A stretch of 64,000 nucleotides of DNA from NCBI GenBank assembly GCA_001898235.1, contig MKTN01000001.1, positions 1 to 64,000 on the forward strand. The letters are read 5' to 3'. The translations under genes and the position numbers were made by a program. Source of the stretch: Gammaproteobacteria bacterium 39-13 (GTDB lineage: Bacteria; Pseudomonadota; Gammaproteobacteria; Berkiellales; Berkiellaceae). Shown in pieces: positions 43,982 to 52,718 of this stretch (positions are counted from its first letter, which is position 1; every line of letters begins with the position of its first letter). The notes beneath the pieces are model-generated. The model worked only from the letters and a program-made list of their open reading frames with translations, was not told the origin of the DNA and made no database searches.

Positions 43982-44902
43982 TCATTTTCTCGGCCGACCA
44001 TGCCCTATAGGATTTACTACCGTCATGGCAGTTTTATTTTTAAATGGCTCGATAGGGTCGTTTTCAGGATGGAGCCATCTTATCCCCATTGAGGACTCGC
44101 AAAGATCAAGTGGCGGCATAGAAAACTGCGTTCCCTCTACCTTTAAGCAATCAAATTTAAAAGTAAGATATTCTATTCTTTCTTCAAAGCTTTGAAATTG
44201 AATTTTATCAAAATCAGCATGATGATCGATTAATAATGCTAAAAAAGCGTCTTTGTTTTTATGCTTAAAGGCGTATTGCAATAACACCCACTTATCATCA
44301 TGCGAAGGATGCTGCGCGTTTACATAACATCCTTTATCTAAATAGGAAAAAACCTCTGCCCAATCATCATATTCTGCAGCATTAAACATCAATGCCGTAT
44401 CCTGTTCTTTTGGCGTAGGCAGTTTCTTCACAATCTCTTTTTTTGATATTAAATTTTCTTCCAGTTGATTAGCCGTTTTTGCATCATAATTTTGACGCAA
44501 GAGAGCTGCTGCTTCTGACAGGTGATAATAGTTAACGATATCCAATAAGGTATACCCCATATTTAGGGTATTCACAGCATAAAATTCATGATCTAATGCA
44601 TAAAAAAGTAGATCCCATCTTTGATGATATATAAATGTATTCATTAGGTTAGCATGCACGCGACCTGATATGCCGTATTCATTTCGTAGGATATCTATGA
44701 TATCCGTCCTTGCTTGCCCTAAGGCATGATCGAGCACAGTCCATCTGAATGTCGAAGGGAAATCATCATGCAGTGTCAACAGCTGCACATCTCTCTCTAG
44801 CATTTTCAAGGCATCATCCCAGTATCCTAAGCGAATATAATAAAAAAATTGTTGGCCTGGGGTAAGTTTTACGGAATGATTGACGACGAAATAACCTAAC
44901 AT
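43982..44902 (-). CDS. ankyrin-like repeat protein, effector candidate
   Basis: 306 residues, no signal peptide. Weak ankyrin-like helical repeats are suggested by TVLDHALGQARTDIIDIL, YTLLDIVNYYHLSEAAALL, ALMFNAAEYDDWAEVFSYL and VLLQYAFKHKNKDAFLALL. The consensus (GxTPLHxAA) is degenerate, so this call is tentative. Such repeats mediate protein binding and are common in secreted proteins of host-associated bacteria. Ribosome site weak. It lies 30 bases downstream of the DUF2798/osmC pair but on its own. Confidence 0.6.
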   Translation of the reverse strand: MLGYFVVNHSVKLTPGQQFFYYIRLGYWDDALKMLERDVQLLTLHDDFPSTFRWTVLDHALGQARTDIIDILRNEYGISGRVHANLMNTFIYHQRWDLLFYALDHEFYAVNTLNMGYTLLDIVNYYHLSEAAALLRQNYDAKTANQLEENLISKKEIVKKLPTPKEQDTALMFNAAEYDDWAEVFSYLDKGCYVNAQHPSHDDKWVLLQYAFKHKNKDAFLALLIDHHADFDKIQFQSFEERIEYLTFKFDCLKVEGTQFSMPPLDLCESSMGIRWLHPENDPIEPFKNKTAMTVVNPIGHGRPRK

Positions 44903-44979
44903 ATATTAATAACTCTTAATGAACCAAGGGGAATTATAGGGCAGTAACTAACTATCAAGCAAGTATCATTGCAATACAT

Positions 44980-45972
44980 TTAGGGAATTAAAACAATTTT
45001 TCCAATGTGCGTATTCGATTCCATCACCTGATGCGCAGCAGGCGCTTCCTTTAGTTTAAATACGTGATCAATGACAGGTTTTACCGCGCCACTTTCTAAA
45101 AGCGGCCAAACATTCCGTTTTAAAAGCACTGCAATTCGCTCTTTTTCCCTTACAGGTAAAGGTCTAAGCGTCGAGCCTAAAATACCCAATCTTTTGGTCA
45201 GAAGAGGGAGCAAGTCTACTTCAACACGGCTTCCTTGCATAAAAGCAATTTGAATTAATCGTCCATTCAAGGCGAGCACCTTTAGATTTTTTTCAATATA
45301 GCCTCCTCCTACCATGTCCAAAACCAAATCTACTCCTCGTTGCTCAGTCAATAGCAATACTTCACTAACAAAATCCTTAGTTCGATAGTTAATCGCCGCA
45401 TCTGCCCCTAATTTAAGGCATTTCTCACATTTCTCTGCATTTCCTGCTGTAATAACAACATGAGCTCCAAATGCTTTCGCTAATTGTATTGCCGTAGTGC
45501 CAATACCACTTGAACCACCATGAATAAGAACTATTTCTCCTTGCTTTAATTTCCCGCGCATAAAGAGATTGAACCATACGGTAAAAAAAGTTTCAGGTAA
45601 TCCTGCAGCTTCAATAGCTGATAAGGATTGAGGAATAGGTAAACACTGTGCTGCTGGCGTAATACAATATTCTGCATATCCACCACCGGGTACTAACGCA
45701 CAAACCGCATCGCCTTCTTTATAAGTAGTCACACTCTCATGGCATGCGGCAATAATGCCTGCGACCTCAAGCCCTAAAATAGGTGAAGCATCAGAGGGAG
45801 GTGGATATTTTCCCATACGTTGCAAAACATCAGGTCGATTCACACCACTTGCTTGAACTTGAATAAGAACTTCACCTGGACCTGGGGTAGGAATAGGCCC
45901 TGTGGCAATTTGCATGGCATCAGGAGCGCCTGGCGAGGTTACCTCAATAAAGCGCATCATGTTGGGGATCAT
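44980..45972 (-). CDS. NADPH:quinone oxidoreductase (PIG3-like, MDR family)
   Basis: 330 residues. The GroES-like domain includes ASGVNRPDVLQRMGKYPPP, the family signature of p53-inducible quinone oxidoreductases. The NADPH motif is IHGGSSGIGTTAIQLAKAFG. No catalytic zinc ligands. The first ATG (45972) has no strong ribosome site, and the ATG at 45960 is an alternative. Second quinone reductase of the window (compare 6179-7150), and clearly diverged from it. Confidence 0.92.
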   Translation of the reverse strand: MIPNMMRFIEVTSPGAPDAMQIATGPIPTPGPGEVLIQVQASGVNRPDVLQRMGKYPPPSDASPILGLEVAGIIAACHESVTTYKEGDAVCALVPGGGYAEYCITPAAQCLPIPQSLSAIEAAGLPETFFTVWFNLFMRGKLKQGEIVLIHGGSSGIGTTAIQLAKAFGAHVVITAGNAEKCEKCLKLGADAAINYRTKDFVSEVLLLTEQRGVDLVLDMVGGGYIEKNLKVLALNGRLIQIAFMQGSRVEVDLLPLLTKRLGILGSTLRPLPVREKERIAVLLKRNVWPLLESGAVKPVIDHVFKLKEAPAAHQVMESNTHIGKIVLIP

Positions 45973-46048
45973 AGGACGTCTTTAACTTTATAAGTTATTC
46001 TATTCTAGCAGAAGAATGGAACGTTGGAAATCATATGACTGAAAGGCA

Positions 46049-46077
46049 GCGCTACATGATATTTTTTCATGTAGCGC
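46049..46077. terminator. perfect hairpin after the RhoGAP-like gene
   Basis: GCGCTACATGA/TCATGTAGCGC, an 11-base stem with a 7-base T-rich loop, 14 bases beyond the RhoGAP-like stop. No clear U tract on the minus strand. Confidence 0.55.
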
Positions 46078-46090
46078 CAAAGACAAGATA

Positions 46091-47629
46091 TTAGAATTTC
46101 TTTTTCTTCAATACCACATTTAACTTATCTTTTACAGATGGTTTAACATCTACTAGATTTTCCTGTGCCGAGCTCTCAGTCATCGACCCACGAAGTTGTG
46201 GTGTACTTTGTGTTCTTTGTAAGGTCGGTGAGGATTGCGTCGCAGGCAAAGAGGATATCAGCTGAGATGGCGCGGCTTGCGGTTGGCCTGAAAACACTTC
46301 TCTTGTCAAAAGCGTTCTCGATCTACTTTTGTTCGGAGCGACCAAAGAACCATTTTGTTTAACATCAACAAGGCTATCAGGGATAGTCGATTTTGCACTT
46401 TGCACTAAAAATGAAGTATGCAAGCCTTTGCGAGAAGGTACTTTTGCATCAAATGGTATTGATTGCGGAGCCGCAAGATCTAGCTGCTGCATGAGTGCAA
46501 ACATCTCTTCTTGACTTATCATATCAGAGGTATCATTGGCATTACTCTTTGAAACCGCTTCTTCGGTAGATTTTATTGCTAATGCACTTTGGCGTAGCTC
46601 ATTATAAGAGCCTCTGTCTTTGGGAGCATCAAATTTTGAATAGACATGCAGACCAACAACTTCGTCTCTTAATAATTCACCAGATTTATTTTCGGTCTGC
46701 TGTGAAAGCAAGTGATAAGCTTTCTGACTGTAAGGAACATCAAAAAAGCTCATCTCCAAAATAATTTGACTAAATGCCTGGAAGCCAAAATATTCTGCGG
46801 TTAATGCTTTATCTTGTTGCTTAAATGTCATGAGGGTTTCTTTCAGATCAAGCCCGTCAACAAGACAAGGACTTAAGAAGACAGCAAATTTTGCCGCATC
46901 CATTTCGTTATCTTTTGCCATGTTTGCCAACATAGCTTTTCTCACTAAATGGATAAAATTATGAATAGCTCTTGCTGATTCAACATGCCCTTGTTTGGTC
47001 AATTCTCCAATAAACGCTAATAAGCTAGCTTGTACAGCAACATCTTTCATCAGAGAACGATTTAGCCTGTCATTGATCTTAACAGGGGCTTCGCTAGATG
47101 ATTGAGTGCTTTGTTGGCTGACCTGTAGATAATATTCAAATAAAATTTCTATTAATTGATTACGAAAAATGGATAAGCTTGCAATCACATTTGATTTGCT
47201 TGCACTTTTTAGATTTAGAACAGGTCCTTTTTTAAAAAGAGCTTTTGCCAACTCAGACCACATTACATTGATTGTGCCAGGGTTAGCAAATAGTTTTTCT
47301 CTTCCGATTAGAACTTCTTGCACCTGCTTCTTCATTGCAATTTGTGCATGAGTTGCATTAGCTTCGTTGTCTAAATCGAAAGGATGTTTCAAAGCATTCG
47401 GCAGATCTAATGCTTTCAAAAAAGTAGCTTCATCTCGCGCTTCAACATCATAAATTCTAAATACCTTGGGATCATTTGGATCCATATATGACATTGCAAG
47501 AAAAATCATATTATTAATTTCGTTAAGACTAAATTGTTGGGTTCTGAGATAATCGAAAGTATAGGGTTGAGGAGGAACTGCTGGGGTACTTGAATCAGAT
47601 TTCTTCTTACCAAATTTTGAAAAAAGCAT
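46091..47629 (-). CDS. RhoGAP-like domain protein, effector candidate
   Basis: 512 residues from the ATG at 47629, preceded by GGTGA; a longer frame from a GTG at 47692 is possible. Residues about 45-260 resemble a RhoGAP fold. PKVFRIYDVEARDEATFLKAL stands where the arginine finger (GIFRxxG) occurs, with Arg58. DNEMDAAKFAVFLSPCL (about 241-256) matches the NKMxxxNLAxxFxPxL motif. The LPEPL motif is not visible, so the assignment is tentative. A Pro-rich stretch (PAVPPQPY) precedes the domain, and the C-terminal 180 residues are Ser/Gln-rich and disordered. Likely secreted and aimed at a host Rho-type GTPase; this is inference. Confidence 0.6.
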   Translation of the reverse strand: MLFSKFGKKKSDSSTPAVPPQPYTFDYLRTQQFSLNEINNMIFLAMSYMDPNDPKVFRIYDVEARDEATFLKALDLPNALKHPFDLDNEANATHAQIAMKKQVQEVLIGREKLFANPGTINVMWSELAKALFKKGPVLNLKSASKSNVIASLSIFRNQLIEILFEYYLQVSQQSTQSSSEAPVKINDRLNRSLMKDVAVQASLLAFIGELTKQGHVESARAIHNFIHLVRKAMLANMAKDNEMDAAKFAVFLSPCLVDGLDLKETLMTFKQQDKALTAEYFGFQAFSQIILEMSFFDVPYSQKAYHLLSQQTENKSGELLRDEVVGLHVYSKFDAPKDRGSYNELRQSALAIKSTEEAVSKSNANDTSDMISQEEMFALMQQLDLAAPQSIPFDAKVPSRKGLHTSFLVQSAKSTIPDSLVDVKQNGSLVAPNKSRSRTLLTREVFSGQPQAAPSQLISSLPATQSSPTLQRTQSTPQLRGSMTESSAQENLVDVKPSVKDKLNVVLKKKKF

Positions 47630-47809
47630 TAAATCACCATAACTGCTAAAAGTAGTGATTTTACCAAAATCTTTATTCACAAAAAAGCCCACTTACTGCC
47701 TAAATATGATTGTTGCATATACGTTCCGTGTATATGCGTATGCGTAGATTTGCTGTGGACAATGGGAGAAAGAAGTATTCAAGAAGCGAAGATCGTTATA
47801 AGATGAGAC

Positions 47810-49129
47810 TTAATCTTCAGGGGGGAGGCCTTCAGTTTTTTTCTTAGGGTATACACGAACTTGCAAAATGCGAGGGCCACGGATCTTTCTGACTTCTAAG
47901 CTAAATTCTTCAAATTCTATTTTTTGTCCTTCTGTGGGGAAACTTTCTAGCGTTTCTAATATAAGCCCTGTGATGGTATTCCCTTTTACCTCGGCAAGAT
48001 CTATTCCTAAGATTGTTTCTAAAGTAAAAATAGGGGCACTTCCTTTTATAATAAAACTACCGTCCTTGAGCATTATCCAATCTTCTTGCGTTATATGAAA
48101 TTCGTCTTTGATTTCACCTATGATAGCTTGCAATAAATTGTCCAAGGTAACAAATCCGACAGCTTTACCTTCTGCAAACACCACAGCAAAATGAGGCTTC
48201 CCTTTACGAAAAAGATGGAACACCTCTAGCACTGAGTCTGTATCTTTAACCTTTAAAAGTGGACGAATAAAGGGAGTGAGTGTTTTGGTTTGCAAGATAT
48301 TTTGGGGCACAGAAAAAAGATCTTTAATGTGCACAATTCCAATGAAATTTGTTAGATCTCCTTTATAAACAGGATAACGGCTATAACGCTGATGGGACAT
48401 TTTTCTAATATTTTCTGTCACAGAGCTATCAATATTTAGAGCAACGACTTCCGTGAATGGGCGCATGACATCTGCTATTTCCAGATCAGTGAACATAAGA
48501 CTTTTGGTCAATAAATCAAGCTCTGATTTGGTAAATTCCCCATAGCGATGACTTGTACGTAAAATCAGTTTTATCTCTTCTGGCGAATAGGTAAAACTTT
48601 CCTTGTGAGCCGAATCCAGTTTAAACCATTTAAGAAAAATATTTGCACTGGCGTTTAATACCCAAATAGCAGGATACATTAACCAATAAAATAAATATAA
48701 AGGAACAACGGCCCAAAGTGCTATTAACTCTGTCTGACGAATAGCCATCGACTTTGGCATCAATTCACCAACGACGATATGCAGGTAAGAAATGATGCTA
48801 AAAGCCGCCATAAAAGAGAAAAAGCTAATGAGCTTGGGATCTGCTATCTCTAGGAAATCAAATAAGGGCAATAAAAGATGTGCAAATGCGGGCTCCCCTA
48901 TCCATCCCAGCCCTAGCGAAGCAAGGGTTATTCCTAGCTGACATGCTGATAAATATGCATCCAATTGACCATGAACTTTTGCTAAGATCCGCCCCCGGAT
49001 CCCTCGTTGATGTTCTAAAGTCTGCACTCTTGTATGGCGAATTTTGACAATAGAGAATTCAGCTGCTACAAAGAAGCCATTGAGCAGCACGAAAAAAAAT
49101 GAAAGCAAAATAAGAGTAAAAGTGGCCAT
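47810..49129 (-). CDS. CNNM/CorC-type membrane transporter (hemolysin-like, DUF21-CBS-CorC_HlyC)
   Basis: 439 residues. The DUF21/CNNM domain has four helices, beginning LILLSFFFVLLNGFFVAAEF with the conserved AAEFS...R.TR pattern. Two CBS domains (MRPFTEVVALNIDSSVTENI and VKDTDSVLEVFHLF) follow, and then the CorC_HlyC domain (HITQEDWIMLKDGSFIIKG). Members export or regulate divalent cations such as Mg2+. Length is normal. The ribosome site is weak. Confidence 0.92.
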   Translation of the reverse strand: MATFTLILLSFFFVLLNGFFVAAEFSIVKIRHTRVQTLEHQRGIRGRILAKVHGQLDAYLSACQLGITLASLGLGWIGEPAFAHLLLPLFDFLEIADPKLISFFSFMAAFSIISYLHIVVGELMPKSMAIRQTELIALWAVVPLYLFYWLMYPAIWVLNASANIFLKWFKLDSAHKESFTYSPEEIKLILRTSHRYGEFTKSELDLLTKSLMFTDLEIADVMRPFTEVVALNIDSSVTENIRKMSHQRYSRYPVYKGDLTNFIGIVHIKDLFSVPQNILQTKTLTPFIRPLLKVKDTDSVLEVFHLFRKGKPHFAVVFAEGKAVGFVTLDNLLQAIIGEIKDEFHITQEDWIMLKDGSFIIKGSAPIFTLETILGIDLAEVKGNTITGLILETLESFPTEGQKIEFEEFSLEVRKIRGPRILQVRVYPKKKTEGLPPED

Positions 49130-49315
49130 AGGGAATGTTTTATCGGTCCCAATTTTTATCGTGTTCCCCTAACTATATTAGTAGAATCTTAAAGAATCAC
49201 AAAAGTTATCTAACTAGTACATACGCCCGGTATAAGTCCTCTCTTTTGCTTTGTGAAAAGAATCTAATCCATTAGAATAGCCGCTATTATCCGTTTTAGC
49301 GTAAAAGGTTTAATA

Positions 49316-50383
49316 ATGAATTTACGCTCGAAAGAGATCTTCCCTATTCGCACTGCACTTATTGGATTTGGTTTTTCAGGGGCCATTTTTCATTCTCCTT
49401 TCCTAAAAGTCCTTCCTGCTTTTCAAGTCACTCACGTCGTTTCTAGCCAAAATGAAAAGGTTCATACCACCTTTCCAGGCATAGATGTTTTACCCAGAAC
49501 CAGTATTGAAACATGCCTTGAAAATCCGCTTATCGATTTAGTGATCATCACCGCTCCCAATAAAGATCATTATCCATTAGCAAAAAAAGCCTTATTACAT
49601 GACAAACACGTTGTAGTGGAAAAACCTTTCGTTTTAACTCAAACTGAAGGTCGAGAATTAATTGATATTGCACAAAAGCAAAGCAAAGTACTTTCTGTTT
49701 TCCATAACCGACGTTGGGACAGTGATTTCTTAACTGTCAAAAACATCATCCACTCTGGCGCTTTGGGAAACATTAGCACATTCATTAGCCGATATGATCG
49801 TTATCGTCCACATCCCAAGCTTGAGCGTTGGAAAGAGTCTGATGAGGAAGGCGCAGGCACGCTTTGGGATCTAGGTGCACATTTGATTGATCAAACCCTA
49901 CAACTCTTCGGTCTTCCTGAGCGTCTTTTTGCAGAAGTTTTATGTCAAAGAACACAAGCATCCGCAGTGGACTATTTTGATATTAAATTGATGTACCGAA
50001 GTGGTATGCGCGCCAACTTGTCTTCTAGTACTTTGTGTATCGCGCCTGGATCTAAATATGAAGTCCATGGTACTGAAGGCTCATTTGTAAAATGTGGGCA
50101 TGATCCGCAAGAGTTAGCACTCATACGTGGGGTAATACCTACTCATGAAAATTTTGGAAAAGAATCTGAAAATTTCCATGGAAAAATAACCACCCAAAAT
50201 GACGGCACACATACAGTGGCATCCCTAAACGGATGTTATTTAGCATTTTTTCAGCAATTACAATCTGCCATTTTGCATGGCACTCAACCGCCTGTCACTC
50301 CACAGGATGCATTGAATGTCATTAAACTTATTAAACTATGCGAGCAAAGTAGTAAAGAGCAAAGGGTCATGACTATCGAATAA
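49316..50383 (+). CDS. Gfo/Idh/MocA-family oxidoreductase (YdgJ-like)
   Basis: 355 residues. The N-terminal Rossmann domain begins RTALIGFGFSGAIFHSPFL, characteristic of the YdgJ/scyllo-inositol dehydrogenase group. HVVVEKPFVLTQTEG carries the EKP motif. DLGAHLIDQTLQLFG supplies the catalytic His region of the C-terminal domain. AAGG precedes the ATG. It oxidises a sugar or inositol using NAD(P); the exact substrate is not visible from context. Confidence 0.9.
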   Translation: MNLRSKEIFPIRTALIGFGFSGAIFHSPFLKVLPAFQVTHVVSSQNEKVHTTFPGIDVLPRTSIETCLENPLIDLVIITAPNKDHYPLAKKALLHDKHVVVEKPFVLTQTEGRELIDIAQKQSKVLSVFHNRRWDSDFLTVKNIIHSGALGNISTFISRYDRYRPHPKLERWKESDEEGAGTLWDLGAHLIDQTLQLFGLPERLFAEVLCQRTQASAVDYFDIKLMYRSGMRANLSSSTLCIAPGSKYEVHGTEGSFVKCGHDPQELALIRGVIPTHENFGKESENFHGKITTQNDGTHTVASLNGCYLAFFQQLQSAILHGTQPPVTPQDALNVIKLIKLCEQSSKEQRVMTIE

Positions 50384-50402
50384 TACTCTTTGATAACATC
50401 AC

Positions 50403-51026
50403 CTACTCCACCAATTCAATCTCTAAACTATTTAACAAATTTATTGCTTCTGGCAATGAGAATTTAGCACGCTTAATTTCATTTAGAAATACATCAATAT
50501 TGTAATGGGTTGCTTCTGCAAAATTTGCTTCAGTTAAATTTGTCTTATTGAATAAACTGTTAGTGAAATCTGTGTAAGAAAAATCTGCTTGAGCACAGTC
50601 TGCTTCACGAAAATCTACATCATGCGCCTTACATTCAGTCATGATCATTTCGCTTAAGCTAAGACCCAAAAAGGAAGAATCATTCAAGATACATTTATAA
50701 AATTTTACGGGCGCACTCAATTTAATAGTTGGCCAATTAGCCATGGTCCAGTTAACCCCTATAGCCTTAGAGTCTTCAAAAATAACATCAAAGAAAGAAC
50801 AGCCATTTACTTTTATCATACTCAGATTACAATTTTTAAAGAGACACTCAGAGAATTTACATTTTTTAAAGTTTGCTTCAGTAAAATTACAATCAATAAA
50901 ATGGCAGTTATCAAATTCTTTTGCATGGATTTCCTGCTTTGATAAATCAAGCCCTTTAAAATGTTGATTCAGAAAAATACGTTGGGGATCAGATAGTATA
51001 AGAGAATTTTTTTCATTTTTTGACAT
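50403..51026 (-). CDS. pentapeptide-repeat protein
   Basis: 207 residues with an A(D/N)LxX-type repeat through the centre (FDNCHFIDCNFTEANFKKC, FSECLFKNCNLSMIKVNGC and DFREADCAQADFSYTDFTNS). This makes a right-handed quadrilateral beta helix of about nine coils. No signal peptide. Some such proteins mimic DNA and protect gyrase, while others are effectors; neither is indicated. Many cysteines lie within the coils. Confidence 0.88.
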   Translation of the reverse strand: MSKNEKNSLILSDPQRIFLNQHFKGLDLSKQEIHAKEFDNCHFIDCNFTEANFKKCKFSECLFKNCNLSMIKVNGCSFFDVIFEDSKAIGVNWTMANWPTIKLSAPVKFYKCILNDSSFLGLSLSEMIMTECKAHDVDFREADCAQADFSYTDFTNSLFNKTNLTEANFAEATHYNIDVFLNEIKRAKFSLPEAINLLNSLEIELVE

Positions 51027-51545
51027 AACTATACTTCACTAAAGCATTACTCAACACCCATGCAGCTTTTCTCTTCATCTGATTTTGGGCTCCTCACGTT
51101 ACTTAAATTTTTTGCTATTACGTTCGAAATTGCTTCTTTAGCAAACTTTGCTATAAGCCTATTAGATACACTTTTTTATCGAACATCAACATAATCTCAT
51201 CAAATGCTTCGCACCTTCTAAGACATATTCAATTCAGACAACGAAGAAATACCAAGCGATTTTTTTCTTACTTAAATTTTTCTCTTAGAAATGATAGTTA
51301 CCTGTTACTGGAGAAATTGTCGCTTCAAAAAAACGCCGTTTGTCACGATTTTTGTGAATGGACCTCAACATATACATCGAAACCAGCTAAACACACAAAC
51401 TTAATATTCATCATTTTTGTTTTACTTTTTGCAGTAAAAAAAGTGAGATGACCTATAACAGTTTGCAAAGATGAGTGATTGTTTTATGCAACCTGCTCAC
51501 GTAATATATGTTAGGTAACTGTAGAAAAAATAAAGGTTACCTCAC
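51027..51545. promoter_or_regulatory. 519-base intergenic region with an inverted repeat before the second RND operon
   Basis: No gene seen. At 51513-51542, AGGTAAC and GTTACCT (7-base arms, 16-base gap) form an inverted repeat whose right arm abuts the AAAGG ribosome site of the adaptor gene at 51546. It may be a repressor operator or a hairpin affecting translation. The remainder is AT-rich and unremarkable. Confidence 0.45.
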
Positions 51546-52718
51546 ATGTCTAAAGGTTTATTTTTAATTGTTGCGACAATCATTAGCATCACGACTTTTA
51601 TCTATTCAGAAAAAAACAGTAATGCGAATACGCCTATCGTTGAACAAGCTTTTAGCGTTAAGGTAATAGCCGCCTCGATGAAAGATACCATCGAACAACT
51701 GAAAACCATTGGCACGGTGCAACCGTTTGCGACTATTCACGTAAAATCTTTGGTGGATGGTCAGCTTCAAAGCGTAGGTTTTAAAGAGGGTGAGTTGGTT
51801 CAGGAAAACCAAGTGCTTTTCACGATTGATCCCCAGCCTTTTCAGGTTCAATTGCAACAAGCTCAAGCTGCTTTAGAAAAAGATGAAACTCAGCTTGCAA
51901 ATGCTTTACGTATTTTAAATCGTGCACAGGCACTTAAAAACGATAAGCTCGTTGCAGAACAAGATTTTGAGCAACTTGCGACTAATGTAGACGTTATCAA
52001 AGCTACCATTGAAGCAGATAAGGCTGCCATTGCCTCAGCAAAACTTCAACTGTCTTATAGCTCGATTAGCTCTCCAGTAACAGGTTATACCGGAAATTTG
52101 CTATTCAATGTCGGTAATATTATTGCGGCAAAAGACAATAACCCCCTTGTTGTTATCAATCAAGTAATGCCAATCTATGTTTCCTTTTCTGTCCCAGAAA
52201 AAAATCTGGCTGATATTAAACAAAATTTAAATTCAGGTTTAGATAAAATCAATATCTACACTGATAATGATAATGAACATGTTTTAGCAACGGGTAAAAT
52301 AACTTTTATCAATAATACTGTTGATACAACAACTGGCATGATCCAATTAAAAGCAACCTTTCCCAACATCGACAAAAAGCTTTGGCCTGGCCAATTTGTC
52401 AATATCTCATTCCCATTAAGAAAAATCTCCAAAGCAGTGCTCATTCCTAACAATGCGATTCAAACGGGACCAAATGGTTTTTATGTTTTTGTGGTCGATA
52501 ACCAAAAAAAGGTAGATATTCGTACCGTTATACCAGGGCAAGTAGTTAGTAATGAGACAGTTATCATCAAAGGATTAGATTCTGGTGAAATTGTTGTTAC
52601 AGAAGGGCAATTAAATCTGGTCAAAGGAACCAAGGTAGAGTATGACTTACCTGCAAACAATAGACACATGAAAATAAAAGATGAAGCAGATCCCATAGCA
52701 CTTCAGGTTAGCAAGTGA
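51546..52718 (+). CDS. RND efflux periplasmic adaptor (MdtA/TriA-like)
   Basis: 390 residues. It has an N-terminal signal or anchor, then the lipoyl half-motif QLQSVGFKEGELVQENQVLF, a coiled-coil hairpin at about 100-165, and the second half-motif YSSISSPVTGYTGNLLF. A beta-barrel and membrane-proximal domain follow. AAAGG precedes the ATG. Its TGA overlaps the GTG start of the pump gene, so the pair is translationally coupled. Confidence 0.94.
   Translation: MSKGLFLIVATIISITTFIYSEKNSNANTPIVEQAFSVKVIAASMKDTIEQLKTIGTVQPFATIHVKSLVDGQLQSVGFKEGELVQENQVLFTIDPQPFQVQLQQAQAALEKDETQLANALRILNRAQALKNDKLVAEQDFEQLATNVDVIKATIEADKAAIASAKLQLSYSSISSPVTGYTGNLLFNVGNIIAAKDNNPLVVINQVMPIYVSFSVPEKNLADIKQNLNSGLDKINIYTDNDNEHVLATGKITFINNTVDTTTGMIQLKATFPNIDKKLWPGQFVNISFPLRKISKAVLIPNNAIQTGPNGFYVFVVDNQKKVDIRTVIPGQVVSNETVIIKGLDSGEIVVTEGQLNLVKGTKVEYDLPANNRHMKIKDEADPIALQVSK

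Noticed and set aside
50403-51026. Pentapeptide-repeat protein as a quinolone-resistance (Qnr) gene
   Set aside because: Repeat type agrees, but Qnr-specific loops and length cannot be confirmed from sequence reading, and no integron or resistance context is present.
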